Source of the DNA: Chlorobiaceae bacterium
GTDB taxonomy: Bacteria; Bacteroidota; Chlorobiia; Chlorobiales; Chlorobiaceae
Length of the DNA: 49,736 bases
NCBI GenBank assembly: GCA_013334975.1
Contig: JAAXWL010000008.1
Coordinates: 1-49,736 of the forward strand
Reading direction: 5' to 3'
Position numbers and translations under genes: made by a program. The stretch's first letter is position 1. Every line of letters starts with the position of its first letter. The notes beneath the pieces were generated by a model. It did no database searches, was not told the DNA's origin, and worked only from the letters and a program-made list of their open reading frames with translations. Shown here in pieces: positions 35,833 through 44,296 of the stretch.

Positions 35833-36059
35833 GCCATTGATTTTATCCAGATCGAAATCGGGATCGGTATCGAAATCGATTGGTCGTGTGAAAACAGAAA
35901 ATCCGTTTCTTGATTTATCTGTTTAATTATCAAATGATTATCATAGTAAATCACAATTCCCGGTGAGTTTTGTTTCAGCCTCTTCAGGTGGAGCCCGATA
36001 CCGATTTGGATACCGATTTCGATGATAAAGAAAATCCGCCTGTTTATCGTTGACGAACC
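35833..36059. repeat. ATCG-rich repeat element, copy 2
   Basis: About 227 bases. An inner inverted pair is GATCGAAATCGGGATCGG (from 35850) and CCGATTTGGATACCGATTTC with flanking CGATACC (35994-36028). Similarity to the copy at 37070 continues outside these arms on both sides, for example GTTTATCGTTGACGAACC against ATTTACCGTTGACGTACC. No coding frame inside. It lies upstream of the ferredoxin-nitroreductase gene. Confidence 0.65.
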
Positions 36060-36110
36060 TTTAGCAGGAAGTATTTTTTCGCGGACCAGATCAAAACTGA
36101 GAATGCGACC

Positions 36111-37031
36111 ATGGCGATTCCAACTTCAAGAACACAGGAGAGTCCGGAGATACGAATCGATAGCGGGCTTTGCTCCGGATGTGGCGTTTGCGTCTCCGTA
36201 TGCAGTGATGGAAGCCTCATCATAGAAAACGGGAAAGCCCGAAGAAGCGAACGTTCCGTTTATGAGTGTATCGGTTGCGGCCATTGCATGGCAATTTGCC
36301 CGTCCGGAGCGATAGCCGTCAATGGCAGGGAGCTTTCATTGAATGATGTGTTTGATTTGCCGTCGAAAGGGAGAATGGCCGATTATGAGCATCTTCTCGG
36401 ACTCTTGCAGCAGCGAAGGAGCATACGGAAGTTCAGGGATAGAAAGGTCGAGCCCGAACTGATCGAAAAGATTCTGGACGCTGCCCGTACTGCTCCGATG
36501 GGGCTGCCGCCATCCGATGTGCATGTTCTTGTGTTTGACAGCAAGGAAAAAACGCGGGCGTTTGCCAAAGATTTTTCAGAATATCTGGCAGGCATGAAGT
36601 ATATGACGAATCCATTGTTTCTTGCCCTGATGCGTCCGATATGGGGAAAAGAGACCGATGAGCTGTTCCGGGGATTCCTGAAGCCGCTGTTCAGCGCCTA
36701 CACGACCGACGGGATGGAGAAAGGGGTCAACGTCATCAATTACGATGCTCCGCTTGCGATCTATTTCTACGGGACGCCATACAGTGATCCGGCAGATCCG
36801 GTGATCGCCGCCACCTATGCCATGATTGCCGCTGAATCGCTTGGATTGGGAAGCTGTATGCTCGGAGCCATTCATCCGTTTATTCAGAGCGGAAAAAAAG
36901 CGGAGCGCTTCAGGAACGATCACAAGATCAGATACAAAAGCAAAGAGGGTCTGTTTGTCATTTTCGGTTATCCTGAAGCCCATTACAGGAAAGGCGTTCG
37001 CAGAACATTTGCTTTCGTTGATTACGTATAA
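36111..37031 (+). CDS. Ferredoxin-nitroreductase fusion protein
   Basis: A 306-residue two-domain oxidoreductase. Residues 21-31 (CSGCGVCVSVC) and 53-63 (CIGCGHCMAIC) hold two [4Fe-4S] sites of bacterial ferredoxin type. From about residue 90 an FMN nitroreductase domain follows: QQRRSIRKFRDRKVEPELIE, AARTAPMGLPPSD, and GLGSCMLGAIHPF. Electrons probably pass from ferredoxin clusters to FMN and then to an unknown acceptor. No ribosome site of note. The gene sits between two copies of the ATCG repeat. Confidence 0.92.
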   Translation: MAIPTSRTQESPEIRIDSGLCSGCGVCVSVCSDGSLIIENGKARRSERSVYECIGCGHCMAICPSGAIAVNGRELSLNDVFDLPSKGRMADYEHLLGLLQQRRSIRKFRDRKVEPELIEKILDAARTAPMGLPPSDVHVLVFDSKEKTRAFAKDFSEYLAGMKYMTNPLFLALMRPIWGKETDELFRGFLKPLFSAYTTDGMEKGVNVINYDAPLAIYFYGTPYSDPADPVIAATYAMIAAESLGLGSCMLGAIHPFIQSGKKAERFRNDHKIRYKSKEGLFVIFGYPEAHYRKGVRRTFAFVDYV

Positions 37032-37069
37032 TATCATGTCAATCTTAAGTTGACGTATTTTTCCGGGAC

Positions 37070-37280
37070 ATTGATTTATCAGGATCGAAATCGGTATCGA
37101 AATCGATTTATTATGTGAAAACTGAAAATAGGTCTATTTCTGTATCTGATTAATTATCGAATGGTTATCAAAATAAGCCCCAATACTCGGCGAGTTTTTC
37201 TTTAGCCTCTTCAAGTGGAACTCGATACCGATACCGATTTCGATGATAAAAGAAATTCTGACTATTTACCGTTGACGTAC
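37070..37280. repeat. ATCG-rich repeat element, copy 3
   Basis: About 211 bases, similar over its whole length to 35833-36059 in the same orientation; by eye roughly three quarters of positions match. The arms GATCGAAATCGGTATCGAAA (37083-37102) and CGATACCGATACCGATTTCG (37223-37242) are inverted copies. AGCCTCTTCAAGTGGA matches AGCCTCTTCAGGTGGA in copy 2. No coding frame. Confidence 0.65.
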
Positions 37281-37302
37281 CAGCAGTTTACTCATCACGA
37301 CA

Positions 37303-38472
37303 ATGCACAATATTGACCATATCATATTCTCGCTCGTGCCGGGCGCGGTTGTCTCGATTTTGCTGAGCATCGTGCTGGCGCGGTTCGCGGCATTCAGGTG
37401 GCGGTTTGCTATTCCGCTCGGGCTGGTCGCGGGCGTGGTGCTTGCCGTTGTGCTTTCGCAGTGGCTGGCGTTCACTCCGCCGATTACCGGGAAGGATGGT
37501 CGTCCCTTGCCGGGGAGCGTTGCGGTTATGGAGGAGGTGACGCTGAACGGGCGCAAAGAGTGGGTCGTTATTCGAGGGCATGACCAAACCAAGCCGGTGC
37601 TCTTGTTCGTTTCGGGCGGGCCTGTGGGCTCGGAGCTCGGGTGGGTAAAGCGATACAACGCCGACCTTGAAAAGGAGTTCGTTGTGGTGGTGTGGGAGGA
37701 GCCGGGAGGCGGGAAATCATATCCGGCAGTGAACTGGAAAACCGTCAAGGTGAAAGACTATGTCGATGACGGGATCGAACTGACACGCTGGCTGCGGTCA
37801 CGTTTCCATAAAGAGAAGATTTATCTCGTTGGGCACTCCTGGGGATCGTTATTGACGGTCTGGATGGTGCAGCGCAATCCTGAGTTCTACCATGCGCTGG
37901 TCAACGTCGGGCAGATGGTCAACCCTGACGAGAACGATCGTTTCGGCTATCGTTTTTCACTCGAAGCGGCGCGTAAAGCTGGAGATGCGAAAGTCGTTAC
38001 TGAACTTGAAAAGAACGGCCCACCGCCCTATGGCGAAGGCGGGGCGTTCAGGTATAACGCCTACCTGAACAATGCGCATGGCGTCAATCTCCTGATGGAA
38101 AAGGCGGAACGGAGCAGGGAGTACCTGAGAGATTTTTTCCCTTCGGGATACAATATTCCGGAATACGGATTGCTCGACAGGGTGTACTGGTTCCTCGGAT
38201 TGATCCAGGGAATGAACCATATCTACTCACCGCAACTCGACCAGGTCGATCTGATCCGGCAGGCACGAAAACTCGATGTTCCGGTTTACTTCGCTACCGG
38301 TCGGTACGACTATAACGCTTGGTACGAGCTTGCCGAACGCTATTTCAATGTTCTGGAGGCACCCAAAAAGGAGATGATCTGGTTCGAGGATTCAGGTCAC
38401 TCGCTCAATTACTCGGAACCAGGCAAATTCATGAACCTTATGCGCCGGGTTCAGGCCGGGAATCCGGAGTGA
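37303..38472 (+). CDS. Membrane-anchored alpha/beta hydrolase (prolyl-iminopeptidase-like)
   Basis: A 389-residue protein with two N-terminal hydrophobic segments (about 8-25 and 36-56), then an alpha/beta-hydrolase fold. The nucleophile elbow is GHSWGS (Ser179); the oxyanion region is FVSGGPVGSELGW; the Asp is probably in ATGRYDYNAWY and the His in EDSGHSLNYSEP. The GGPG-like motif and cap resemble proline iminopeptidases, but the substrate is unknown. Confidence 0.85.
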   Translation: MHNIDHIIFSLVPGAVVSILLSIVLARFAAFRWRFAIPLGLVAGVVLAVVLSQWLAFTPPITGKDGRPLPGSVAVMEEVTLNGRKEWVVIRGHDQTKPVLLFVSGGPVGSELGWVKRYNADLEKEFVVVVWEEPGGGKSYPAVNWKTVKVKDYVDDGIELTRWLRSRFHKEKIYLVGHSWGSLLTVWMVQRNPEFYHALVNVGQMVNPDENDRFGYRFSLEAARKAGDAKVVTELEKNGPPPYGEGGAFRYNAYLNNAHGVNLLMEKAERSREYLRDFFPSGYNIPEYGLLDRVYWFLGLIQGMNHIYSPQLDQVDLIRQARKLDVPVYFATGRYDYNAWYELAERYFNVLEAPKKEMIWFEDSGHSLNYSEPGKFMNLMRRVQAGNPE

Positions 38473-38576
38473 AACGTTTCGGGGAACCGCCGCGCATCGC
38501 GCCGTGCGGTACCGTGCTGAAATTTCGGGAATTAACGGTAAATTGGCAGACCAGGCGTCAATCTTACCGCTTTACC

Positions 38577-39068
38577 ATGTCACATCCATTCTGTCAGTCA
38601 GCTTCCGCCCACCTTGGAACGGTTACAGCTCGCCTGCTGACCTGTCTCGATACGATCGGGGAGGAGCGTCTCTGGGTCGATTTTGCCCCGAACCTTGCCA
38701 GTCCGGGGAATCTCGTATTGCACCTGATCGGTAATCTGAGCCAGTATGTGCTGAAAACACTCGGCAATCACCTCTACTATCGTGAGCGCTCAAAGGAGTT
38801 TGCCGGTAAACCGGAAGCGGACCGTGAGGCGCTGAAGAAGATGCTGATTCAAACCGTGAGTGAATGCCAGGCAGTGATTGACACTCTGGATGAAAATGCA
38901 CTTTGCCGGAGCTATGTCGTACAGGGGTTGAGGCGAAGCGGGTACGAGATTCTTCTCCTTGTCATCGAGCATTTTGGTTATCATACCGGGCAGTTCGCAT
39001 GGTTCAGCAAGTACCTGTTTGAGGGCGATTTCGATTTTTTCCGGGGCCGGAATCTTGACATTCAGTAA
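38577..39068 (+). CDS. DinB-superfamily protein
   Basis: A 163-residue four-helix metal-binding protein of the DinB/YfiT type. The three metal-ligand His are likely in NLVLHLIGNL and in IEHFGYHTGQ (HxxxH). DinB-like proteins act as thiol S-transferases or hydrolases; the activity is not predictable. The open frame reaches upstream into the hydrolase gene, but ATG 38577 starts the recognisable domain. No strong ribosome site. Confidence 0.82.
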   Translation: MSHPFCQSASAHLGTVTARLLTCLDTIGEERLWVDFAPNLASPGNLVLHLIGNLSQYVLKTLGNHLYYRERSKEFAGKPEADREALKKMLIQTVSECQAVIDTLDENALCRSYVVQGLRRSGYEILLLVIEHFGYHTGQFAWFSKYLFEGDFDFFRGRNLDIQ

Positions 39069-39173
39069 TCATGTCCAGAGATTCATGGGCATGAGTGCTT
39101 TTCGCGGGGCACATCGCTGTTCTGCCAGACCGTCACGACAGAGCCCCCTGCTGTGCGATGGAAACAACACATA

Positions 39174-39893
39174 ATGACAATAACCATGGATGAGAAGTTA
39201 CAGAATAAACCTCCTGAGGAGCTGACGACAAGCGAATATGATGAACTGGAGAATTTTCTGCTGCATGAATCCGGCCTGAAGCATCCGATGAATCTGGATG
39301 CTCTCGAAGGGCTTATGACCGCCCTGATTATCGGTACGGAGCCTGTCATGCCTGCAGAGTGGCTTCCCTGTGTCTGGGGCTCTGCGGGAGCTGACGAATC
39401 GCCCCGTTTTGACTCACCGGAGCAGGGGGAGCGGATCATGTGGTTTATCAGGAAGATGATGAAGGCGCTCGTCTATCAGATCAATGAACATACCGCTGAT
39501 TATGTTCCGCTGCCTGACGTAACCACCTTTGAAAGCGATGAATCGAAACGTCATGCGGCCAGGATGTGGTGCCGGGGATTTATCGAGGGTATGAACCTGA
39601 GGCCGGCATCATGGAGCCCGTTGCTGAAAAATGAGAAGGGTGCTTCCACAATACTGGCTATCTCGATTGTTGCCGGCCTGTTGCGTGACAAGCTCACACT
39701 CGATGAAGAGAAGGAGTATGAACACTGGAAGCTGATACCGGATGCTGTTCTTGAAATCAGGGAGTTCTGGCTGGCTCGTCTTCAGGAGGAGGCGGAGGTG
39801 CGTTCAGCGCAAGTGAATGCCGGGGATCCGGGCAGGAACGACCCATGCCCTTGTGGAAGCGGTAAAAAGTACAAGAAGTGTTGCTGGGAGTGA
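39174..39893 (+). CDS. UPF0149 (YgfB/YecA-like) protein with C-terminal SEC-C motif
   Basis: A 239-residue soluble protein. Residues about 15-180 fit the UPF0149 family (YDELENFLL, MNLDALEGLMTALIIG, WCRGFIEGM). The C-terminus GRNDPCPCGSGKKYKKCC is a SEC-C zinc-binding motif, as in SecA and YecA. E. coli YecA binds SecB and ribosomes, so a role near the secretion machinery is possible but unproven. ATG 39174 or 39186 may be the start; neither has a clear site. Confidence 0.85.
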   Translation: MTITMDEKLQNKPPEELTTSEYDELENFLLHESGLKHPMNLDALEGLMTALIIGTEPVMPAEWLPCVWGSAGADESPRFDSPEQGERIMWFIRKMMKALVYQINEHTADYVPLPDVTTFESDESKRHAARMWCRGFIEGMNLRPASWSPLLKNEKGASTILAISIVAGLLRDKLTLDEEKEYEHWKLIPDAVLEIREFWLARLQEEAEVRSAQVNAGDPGRNDPCPCGSGKKYKKCCWE

Positions 39894-39964
39894 AAATATA
39901 GCAGATTATAAAAAAAATGACCGGCGCGGCTTCCCGCGATACAATAATCCAGAAAGATCAGACG

Positions 39965-40333
39965 ATGAGCGATGAAAAGGTCGATCGGTTGCTGCATGAA
40001 CTGGAGGTGACAAATCCGGAGCGCTATGAGCTGGTTCAGGCAGTAAGGCAGGCCGTATACCGTGTTGTTCCGGATGCATCGGAACGGGTGATGTATGGCG
40101 GCTTCATGTTTTCAGGTGCGCAACCGTTCTGCGGCCTCTTTGCTTACAAGGAGCATGTCAGCGTCGAATTCGGGCGCGGCTGTGACCTTGAAGATCCGCA
40201 TCGTGTTCTTGAAGGCAATGGAAAGCATCGGCGACATATCAAGTTGCATTCGGAGGCCGACACGACGGCGAAGCACCTTGAGAGCTATCTCCATGCAGCG
40301 TACCGGAACAGTTGCGATTTGCCACAGACCTGA
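39965..40333 (+). CDS. DUF1801-domain protein
   Basis: A 122-residue soluble protein with ELVQAVRQAVYRVVPDASER, VMYGGFMFSG, FGLFAYKEHVSVEFGRG-like sequence and RHIKLHSEADT, a pattern of the YdhG/DUF1801 (frataxin-like fold) family. Function unknown. An upstream ATG at 39917 would add 16 unrelated residues. Convergent with rlpA. Confidence 0.8.
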   Translation: MSDEKVDRLLHELEVTNPERYELVQAVRQAVYRVVPDASERVMYGGFMFSGAQPFCGLFAYKEHVSVEFGRGCDLEDPHRVLEGNGKHRRHIKLHSEADTTAKHLESYLHAAYRNSCDLPQT

Positions 40334-40405
40334 GGATGAGTGGCGTTGTCAGATGACAGGCGCAAGACAAAAAGAGACTGTCCGTTTGATTGCGACAAAG
40401 ACTCC

Positions 40406-40441
40406 GATCTTGCTCTTCGCCCCACTCTGGAGAGCAAGATC
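40406..40441. repeat. 11-base-arm hairpin between convergent genes
   Basis: GATCTTGCTCT (40406-40416) and AGAGCAAGATC (40431-40441) are perfect inverted copies around a 14-base loop. No T run follows on either strand. TGTCCGTTT occurs at 40379-40387 and again near 40542-40550, so the 260-base spacer may be a small repeat remnant. No gene is visible in 40334-40594. Confidence 0.45.
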
Positions 40442-40594
40442 AGTCTATGTTTCTGGTATCGTGTTCAAAATACTCACCTGAGGCGCTTTGATAGTGGGCC
40501 AAGCCCCATACGGTCAAATCAGTTCCTGATTCCGAGGCAGTTGTCCGTTTCTCTCTGAGACACTTCAGGAAATTCTTGATGAAAAGCACTCCGT

Positions 40595-41110
40595 TTACCG
40601 GTAGATCGATTCGATTTTCACCCTTGCGGTGCCTTTTTCGTAGAAGCCAAGTTGCTTTGCCGCTTCGGCGCTCAGGTCGATCACCCTGCCATCGATGAAG
40701 GGGCCCCGGTCGTTGACCCGGACGACGATCGACGAGTTGTTGTCAAGATTGGTGACTTTGACGACCATCGGCAGTGGCAGGTATTTGTGTGCGGCACTCG
40801 GCAGCTCCGGATCGAAGATCTCACCATAGGCTGTGGGCTGGTTGTTGTGCAGTTCGAGCGTTTCCTTGCCGTACCATGAGGCGATGCCGATCTCCTCGTA
40901 AGCATAGACCTGCTCGAAAATCATGGGCACATAGAGGCGATTGCCGATGACATAGGGCTTGTTCTTGATTTTGCCGAGCTTATAGGCATCTTCGGGCGAA
41001 ATCCCCGTCGTTGGCTGCCATAAGGTTGTTCCCTCCCGTTGTGAAGAGCAGGCCTGAAGGGTGAAGAGCAGGGCAACTATCAGCATTGGAATCCGTGGGT
41101 TCATGGTCAT
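40595..41110 (-). CDS. rlpA: RlpA-family septal lytic transglycosylase-like lipoprotein
   Basis: A 171-residue outer-membrane lipoprotein: the signal peptide ends in LFTLQAC (lipid-modified Cys21). The double-psi beta-barrel domain follows: EIGIASWYGKETLELHNNQP, TAYGEIFDP, AAHKYLPLPMVVKVTNL and VVRVNDRGPFIDGRVIDLS, with the catalytic-type Asp in NDRGPF. RlpA cleaves denuded glycan at the septum in some bacteria. No SPOR domain is present, so septal targeting would need another cue. Start at 41110 or 41104. Confidence 0.9.
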   Translation of the reverse strand: MTMNPRIPMLIVALLFTLQACSSQREGTTLWQPTTGISPEDAYKLGKIKNKPYVIGNRLYVPMIFEQVYAYEEIGIASWYGKETLELHNNQPTAYGEIFDPELPSAAHKYLPLPMVVKVTNLDNNSSIVVRVNDRGPFIDGRVIDLSAEAAKQLGFYEKGTARVKIESIYR

Positions 41111-41321
41111 GTTCGTGTTTTCTGGTTCATGATCGGGTTGCATGGTGTGCCAGACAAGTCGTGCTTTATCGAATCATTGAAAAAATAGCCATTCCGGAAG
41201 AATATTCCACAGACCCTTGTATATTTCAAAAGTATCATTTCTCTGTTGCGAGCGTGTAACGGCATTTGCTGTGCTTTGTTACCGAGGTTAAACATAGTTT
41301 TTTCCGACTTACCGATAAGGC

Positions 41322-42101
41322 ATGATTGAACAGGTAAACAGGCGATTGACAGGCATTCTGATTCTCCACGGGTTTACGGCGAACCTCGAAAGCGTCCGGG
41401 AGCTTTTCGCACCTCTGGGCAGGCTCGATCTCAAGCTCTCCGCTCCGATACTTCGAGGCCATGGGGCATCCTCACCAGACTCTCTCCGGGGGGTAACCTG
41501 GATGGAGTGGCTGTCGGATGTCGAGGAGGCGCTTGTGGCTTTGGCCGGAAAAGAGGGCAAGGTTGTGGTGCTTGGTCACAGTATGGGAGCCCTGCTCGCC
41601 CTGCAACTCGCCGCAAGGCATCCGGAACTGGTTGATTCAATCATTCTGGCCACGCCGCCGATTCGGCTGACCTCCCTGCTCGCGCCGGGTCGCCCCCTGC
41701 ATTTTCTCGCTCCCCTGATCAGTCGCTTTGTTGACCGTTGGGAAATGCCCACCTCTTTTGCCGATCCCGGCAATGCCATCATCCCGAAGCAGTATGACTG
41801 GGCGCCGACCATGAGCATTCTTTCCATGTTCGATCTTTTGACAGAGACGACCCTGATCCTTGGACGTATCAGCGTGCCGACGCTTATTCTTCAAGGACGG
41901 AACGAAAGCATCGTCCTGCCCGAAAGCGCAGGAATCGTCTTGCGCTCCATTGCCACTCCCCAGGAAAACAAACGTATCGTCTGGTTCGAAAAGACCGATC
42001 ACCAGATTTTCTGTGACGGAGAGCGCAAGGCTGTGGTCGCGACCGTCGTTGGATTCGTCGCCGAGCGTCTTGCCTTGTACGGCCTTCAAGCGTCCGCATA
42101 G
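41322..42101 (+). CDS. Alpha/beta hydrolase, carboxylesterase/monoacylglycerol-lipase-like
   Basis: A 259-residue soluble hydrolase: the oxyanion segment is ILILHGFTAN (11-20), the nucleophile elbow GHSMGA (Ser87), the Asp probably in LILQGRNESIV, and the His in KTDHQIF. It resembles Est30-type carboxylesterases and monoacylglycerol lipases. The start ATG 41322 has no good ribosome site, so expression may be low. It is followed 35 bases later by the PagL-like gene. Confidence 0.87.
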   Translation: MIEQVNRRLTGILILHGFTANLESVRELFAPLGRLDLKLSAPILRGHGASSPDSLRGVTWMEWLSDVEEALVALAGKEGKVVVLGHSMGALLALQLAARHPELVDSIILATPPIRLTSLLAPGRPLHFLAPLISRFVDRWEMPTSFADPGNAIIPKQYDWAPTMSILSMFDLLTETTLILGRISVPTLILQGRNESIVLPESAGIVLRSIATPQENKRIVWFEKTDHQIFCDGERKAVVATVVGFVAERLALYGLQASA

Positions 42102-42136
42102 CGATCTTCGCGAAAACCCATTCAACCGGTGTTCTT

Positions 42137-42745
42137 ATGAAACAAAAGAAGCTTTGTGTTTTCAGCCTTCAGCTGCAAGGTCTCATTCTCGTCTCAGTGC
42201 TGCTCACTGCCGCAACCTCTTTTGCTGCCGCCGATACCCGGCGAGGCTTCCAGCTTGATGAAATCGCCATAGGTTCAGGTTACGCTGACGGGCACCTGAA
42301 GTTCACCCGGGCAACCTACAAAGCGGTGCCAGCATATCTGCGATTCGGTTTCGATATGAGCTCCACTGTCGGCATGCAGGAGAGCAAAGGGAGGCTTCAG
42401 CTCGCCTTCGAACCCTTCTGCAATCCGGTTACCAAACCTGAATCCGGGGTAGAGAGCGGTCTGAATGTGTTCTTCCGTTATTTACATCCACTGAGCGCAT
42501 CGATGAAGCTGGTTTCCGAAATCGGTTCAGGGCCGATGTACCTGAGTATCGATAGTGAGGAGCAGGGTAAAGCCGGATTCAATTTTCTGAACCAGTTCGG
42601 GCTTGGCGCCCAACTCGCTGTTACCGGCAAGAGTGCCATAACCATCGGGTACCGTTTCCGTCACCTTTCGAATGGCGGCACCAGCCAGCCGAACCGAGGC
42701 ATCAATACGAACACAGCGGTGATCAGCTATTCATGGCTCTACTGA
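42137..42745 (+). CDS. PagL-like lipid A deacylase (acyloxyacyl hydrolase)
   Basis: A 202-residue protein with a signal peptide (about 1-31, ...ATSFAAA) and a beta-barrel pattern ending in aromatic residues (YSWLY), as expected of outer-membrane proteins. The motif YRFRHLSNGG near 172-181 supplies the His176/Ser178 pair matching the PagL active site (His-x-Ser), followed by QPNRGIN. PagL removes a 3-O acyl chain from lipid A and alters surface properties. The family is short and variable, so confidence is moderate. Confidence 0.8.
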   Translation: MKQKKLCVFSLQLQGLILVSVLLTAATSFAAADTRRGFQLDEIAIGSGYADGHLKFTRATYKAVPAYLRFGFDMSSTVGMQESKGRLQLAFEPFCNPVTKPESGVESGLNVFFRYLHPLSASMKLVSEIGSGPMYLSIDSEEQGKAGFNFLNQFGLGAQLAVTGKSAITIGYRFRHLSNGGTSQPNRGINTNTAVISYSWLY

Positions 42746-42815
42746 ACCTCATCGGGAGGGGTTGCCTTTGTGGAAACACCTTCGGCACACCCATGCCGAC
42801 AGACAAGAGCGTGCC

Positions 42816-43481
42816 ATGCGTCTCATCGATCTGAGTCATCCTGTTGACCCCGGTATGCCGGTGTGGCCAGGCACCCCGCAACCCTCATTTGCAGATATCA
42901 GCACGATCCGTCGTGACGGTTTTGCAGAGCGACAACTTTGCTTCTCCTCTCATACCGGAACCCATATCGATGCAGCCTCGCATATCATCGAGGGGGGTGC
43001 TTCTCTCGACCGTACTTCTCTCGACCGCTTTTTCGGCAAAGGGGCCCTGGTTGATCTCCGGGACGTTGGGTGCCCGGTGATAGATGCCGATCTGCTTCAG
43101 CAATCGGCTTCACTGAGTGACGAAACGGAGTTTCTGCTGTTGCACACAGGATGGAGCCGATTCTGGGGGAGCGACGCCTACAACAGCGGCTTCCCCGTGC
43201 TTTCCGCTGAAGCCGCTCGTTGGTTGGCAGCTTCAGGCCTGAAAGGCATCGGCATCGATGCCCCCTCGTTCGACGAGGCAGCCAGTCACCACTATCCGGT
43301 GCACCGGATAGTGCTGGAGGCCGGAATCATCCTGATCGAAAATCTCACGGCACTCCATCTGCTCGACCACTGCGGTTTTTTTCTTTCCGTTTTCCCGTTG
43401 TCCATTACCGGAGCGGAGGCATGCCCGGTCAGGGCCGTGGCTATCCTGCCGCCTGCTCATTTAAGCCAACAGACGATTTAA
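42816..43481 (+). CDS. Cyclase/kynurenine formamidase-like metal hydrolase
   Basis: A 221-residue protein of the cyclase family. The metal site motif HTGTHIDAASH (46-56) supplies the His/Asp ligands, and SHPVDPGMPVWPG at the N-terminus is typical. LLLHTGW and GIGIDAPSFD also match kynurenine formamidase KynB. No other tryptophan-degradation gene is nearby, so the substrate is open. The longer frame from 42762 adds residues without family features; ATG 42816 is chosen. Confidence 0.87.
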   Translation: MRLIDLSHPVDPGMPVWPGTPQPSFADISTIRRDGFAERQLCFSSHTGTHIDAASHIIEGGASLDRTSLDRFFGKGALVDLRDVGCPVIDADLLQQSASLSDETEFLLLHTGWSRFWGSDAYNSGFPVLSAEAARWLAASGLKGIGIDAPSFDEAASHHYPVHRIVLEAGIILIENLTALHLLDHCGFFLSVFPLSITGAEACPVRAVAILPPAHLSQQTI

Positions 43482-43572
43482 TTTGTCTTTATAATGAAAT
43501 TTCCATACCTTCCGTATGGTTATACCAAAGTCTTGGTTTACCCTGTTCTTTTCTCCTGAAATTTCATGAGTT

Positions 43573-44241
43573 ATGAACAGTTCAGAACGAAGATCTTACT
43601 CCTCGATTACCGCTAAGGTTATCATGGCGCTTGCCGGACTCTTCCTGTCCGCATTTCTTGTTGTCCACCTCTCCATCAACCTGCTGCTTATGGCAGATGA
43701 CGGCGGCAAAGCGTTTACGGCCGCAGCATCCTTCATGGCAACCAATCCCTTCATCAGGATTGCCGAAGTAGCTCTTTTCGGGGGATTCCTTATCCACATG
43801 CTGTTCGGGGTTGGGGTCAGTTTCCGTAACCGGATGTCAAGACCGGTACGATACCAGCACAAAAGCCGTTCAGAGACCTCGCCGATGTCCAGGTACATGG
43901 TTCACACAGGCATCATCGTCTTCATTTTCCTTGTGCTTCATTTCATCGATTTCTACTGCATCAAGATAGGTCTGGTGGCTCCGCCTGCGGGCATTGAACG
44001 TCACGACTTTTATAGCCGCTCGATGCTGCTGTTTTCCGACAAGGGTTATTCAGGGATTTATCTGATCTGCTTCCTCTTTCTCGGATTTCATCTGAACCAT
44101 GCCATTCAGGCCGCATTTCAGACCATGGGGCTGAACCACAGCAAGTATACCATGATCATCAAGGCTCTCAGCACCACCTACGCGGTCATCGTTGCCGGAG
44201 GGTTTATAACCATTCCTTTCTGGTTCATCTTTTTGAGGTAA
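43573..44241 (+). CDS. sdhC: Succinate dehydrogenase/fumarate reductase cytochrome b subunit
   Basis: A 222-residue membrane anchor of the single-subunit (type B) form that carries hemes b and reacts with menaquinone. About five membrane segments are visible. His in FLVVHLSIN, LIHMLFG, YMVHTG, VLHFIDF and FHLNHAIQ are candidate heme ligands. The lack of a separate sdhD fits type B. First of three genes sdhC-sdhA-sdhB; sdhA starts 55 bases downstream. Confidence 0.93.
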   Translation: MNSSERRSYSSITAKVIMALAGLFLSAFLVVHLSINLLLMADDGGKAFTAAASFMATNPFIRIAEVALFGGFLIHMLFGVGVSFRNRMSRPVRYQHKSRSETSPMSRYMVHTGIIVFIFLVLHFIDFYCIKIGLVAPPAGIERHDFYSRSMLLFSDKGYSGIYLICFLFLGFHLNHAIQAAFQTMGLNHSKYTMIIKALSTTYAVIVAGGFITIPFWFIFLR

Positions 44242-44296
44242 TGCCTTCAGTCAGAATTCCGGTATCCATGACTGCCACCGATAACCTTCACTGTAC

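Noticed and set aside
40340-40558. 72-codon frame in the spacer before rlpA
   Set aside because: Composition is not protein-like and it overlaps the hairpin at 40406-40441.
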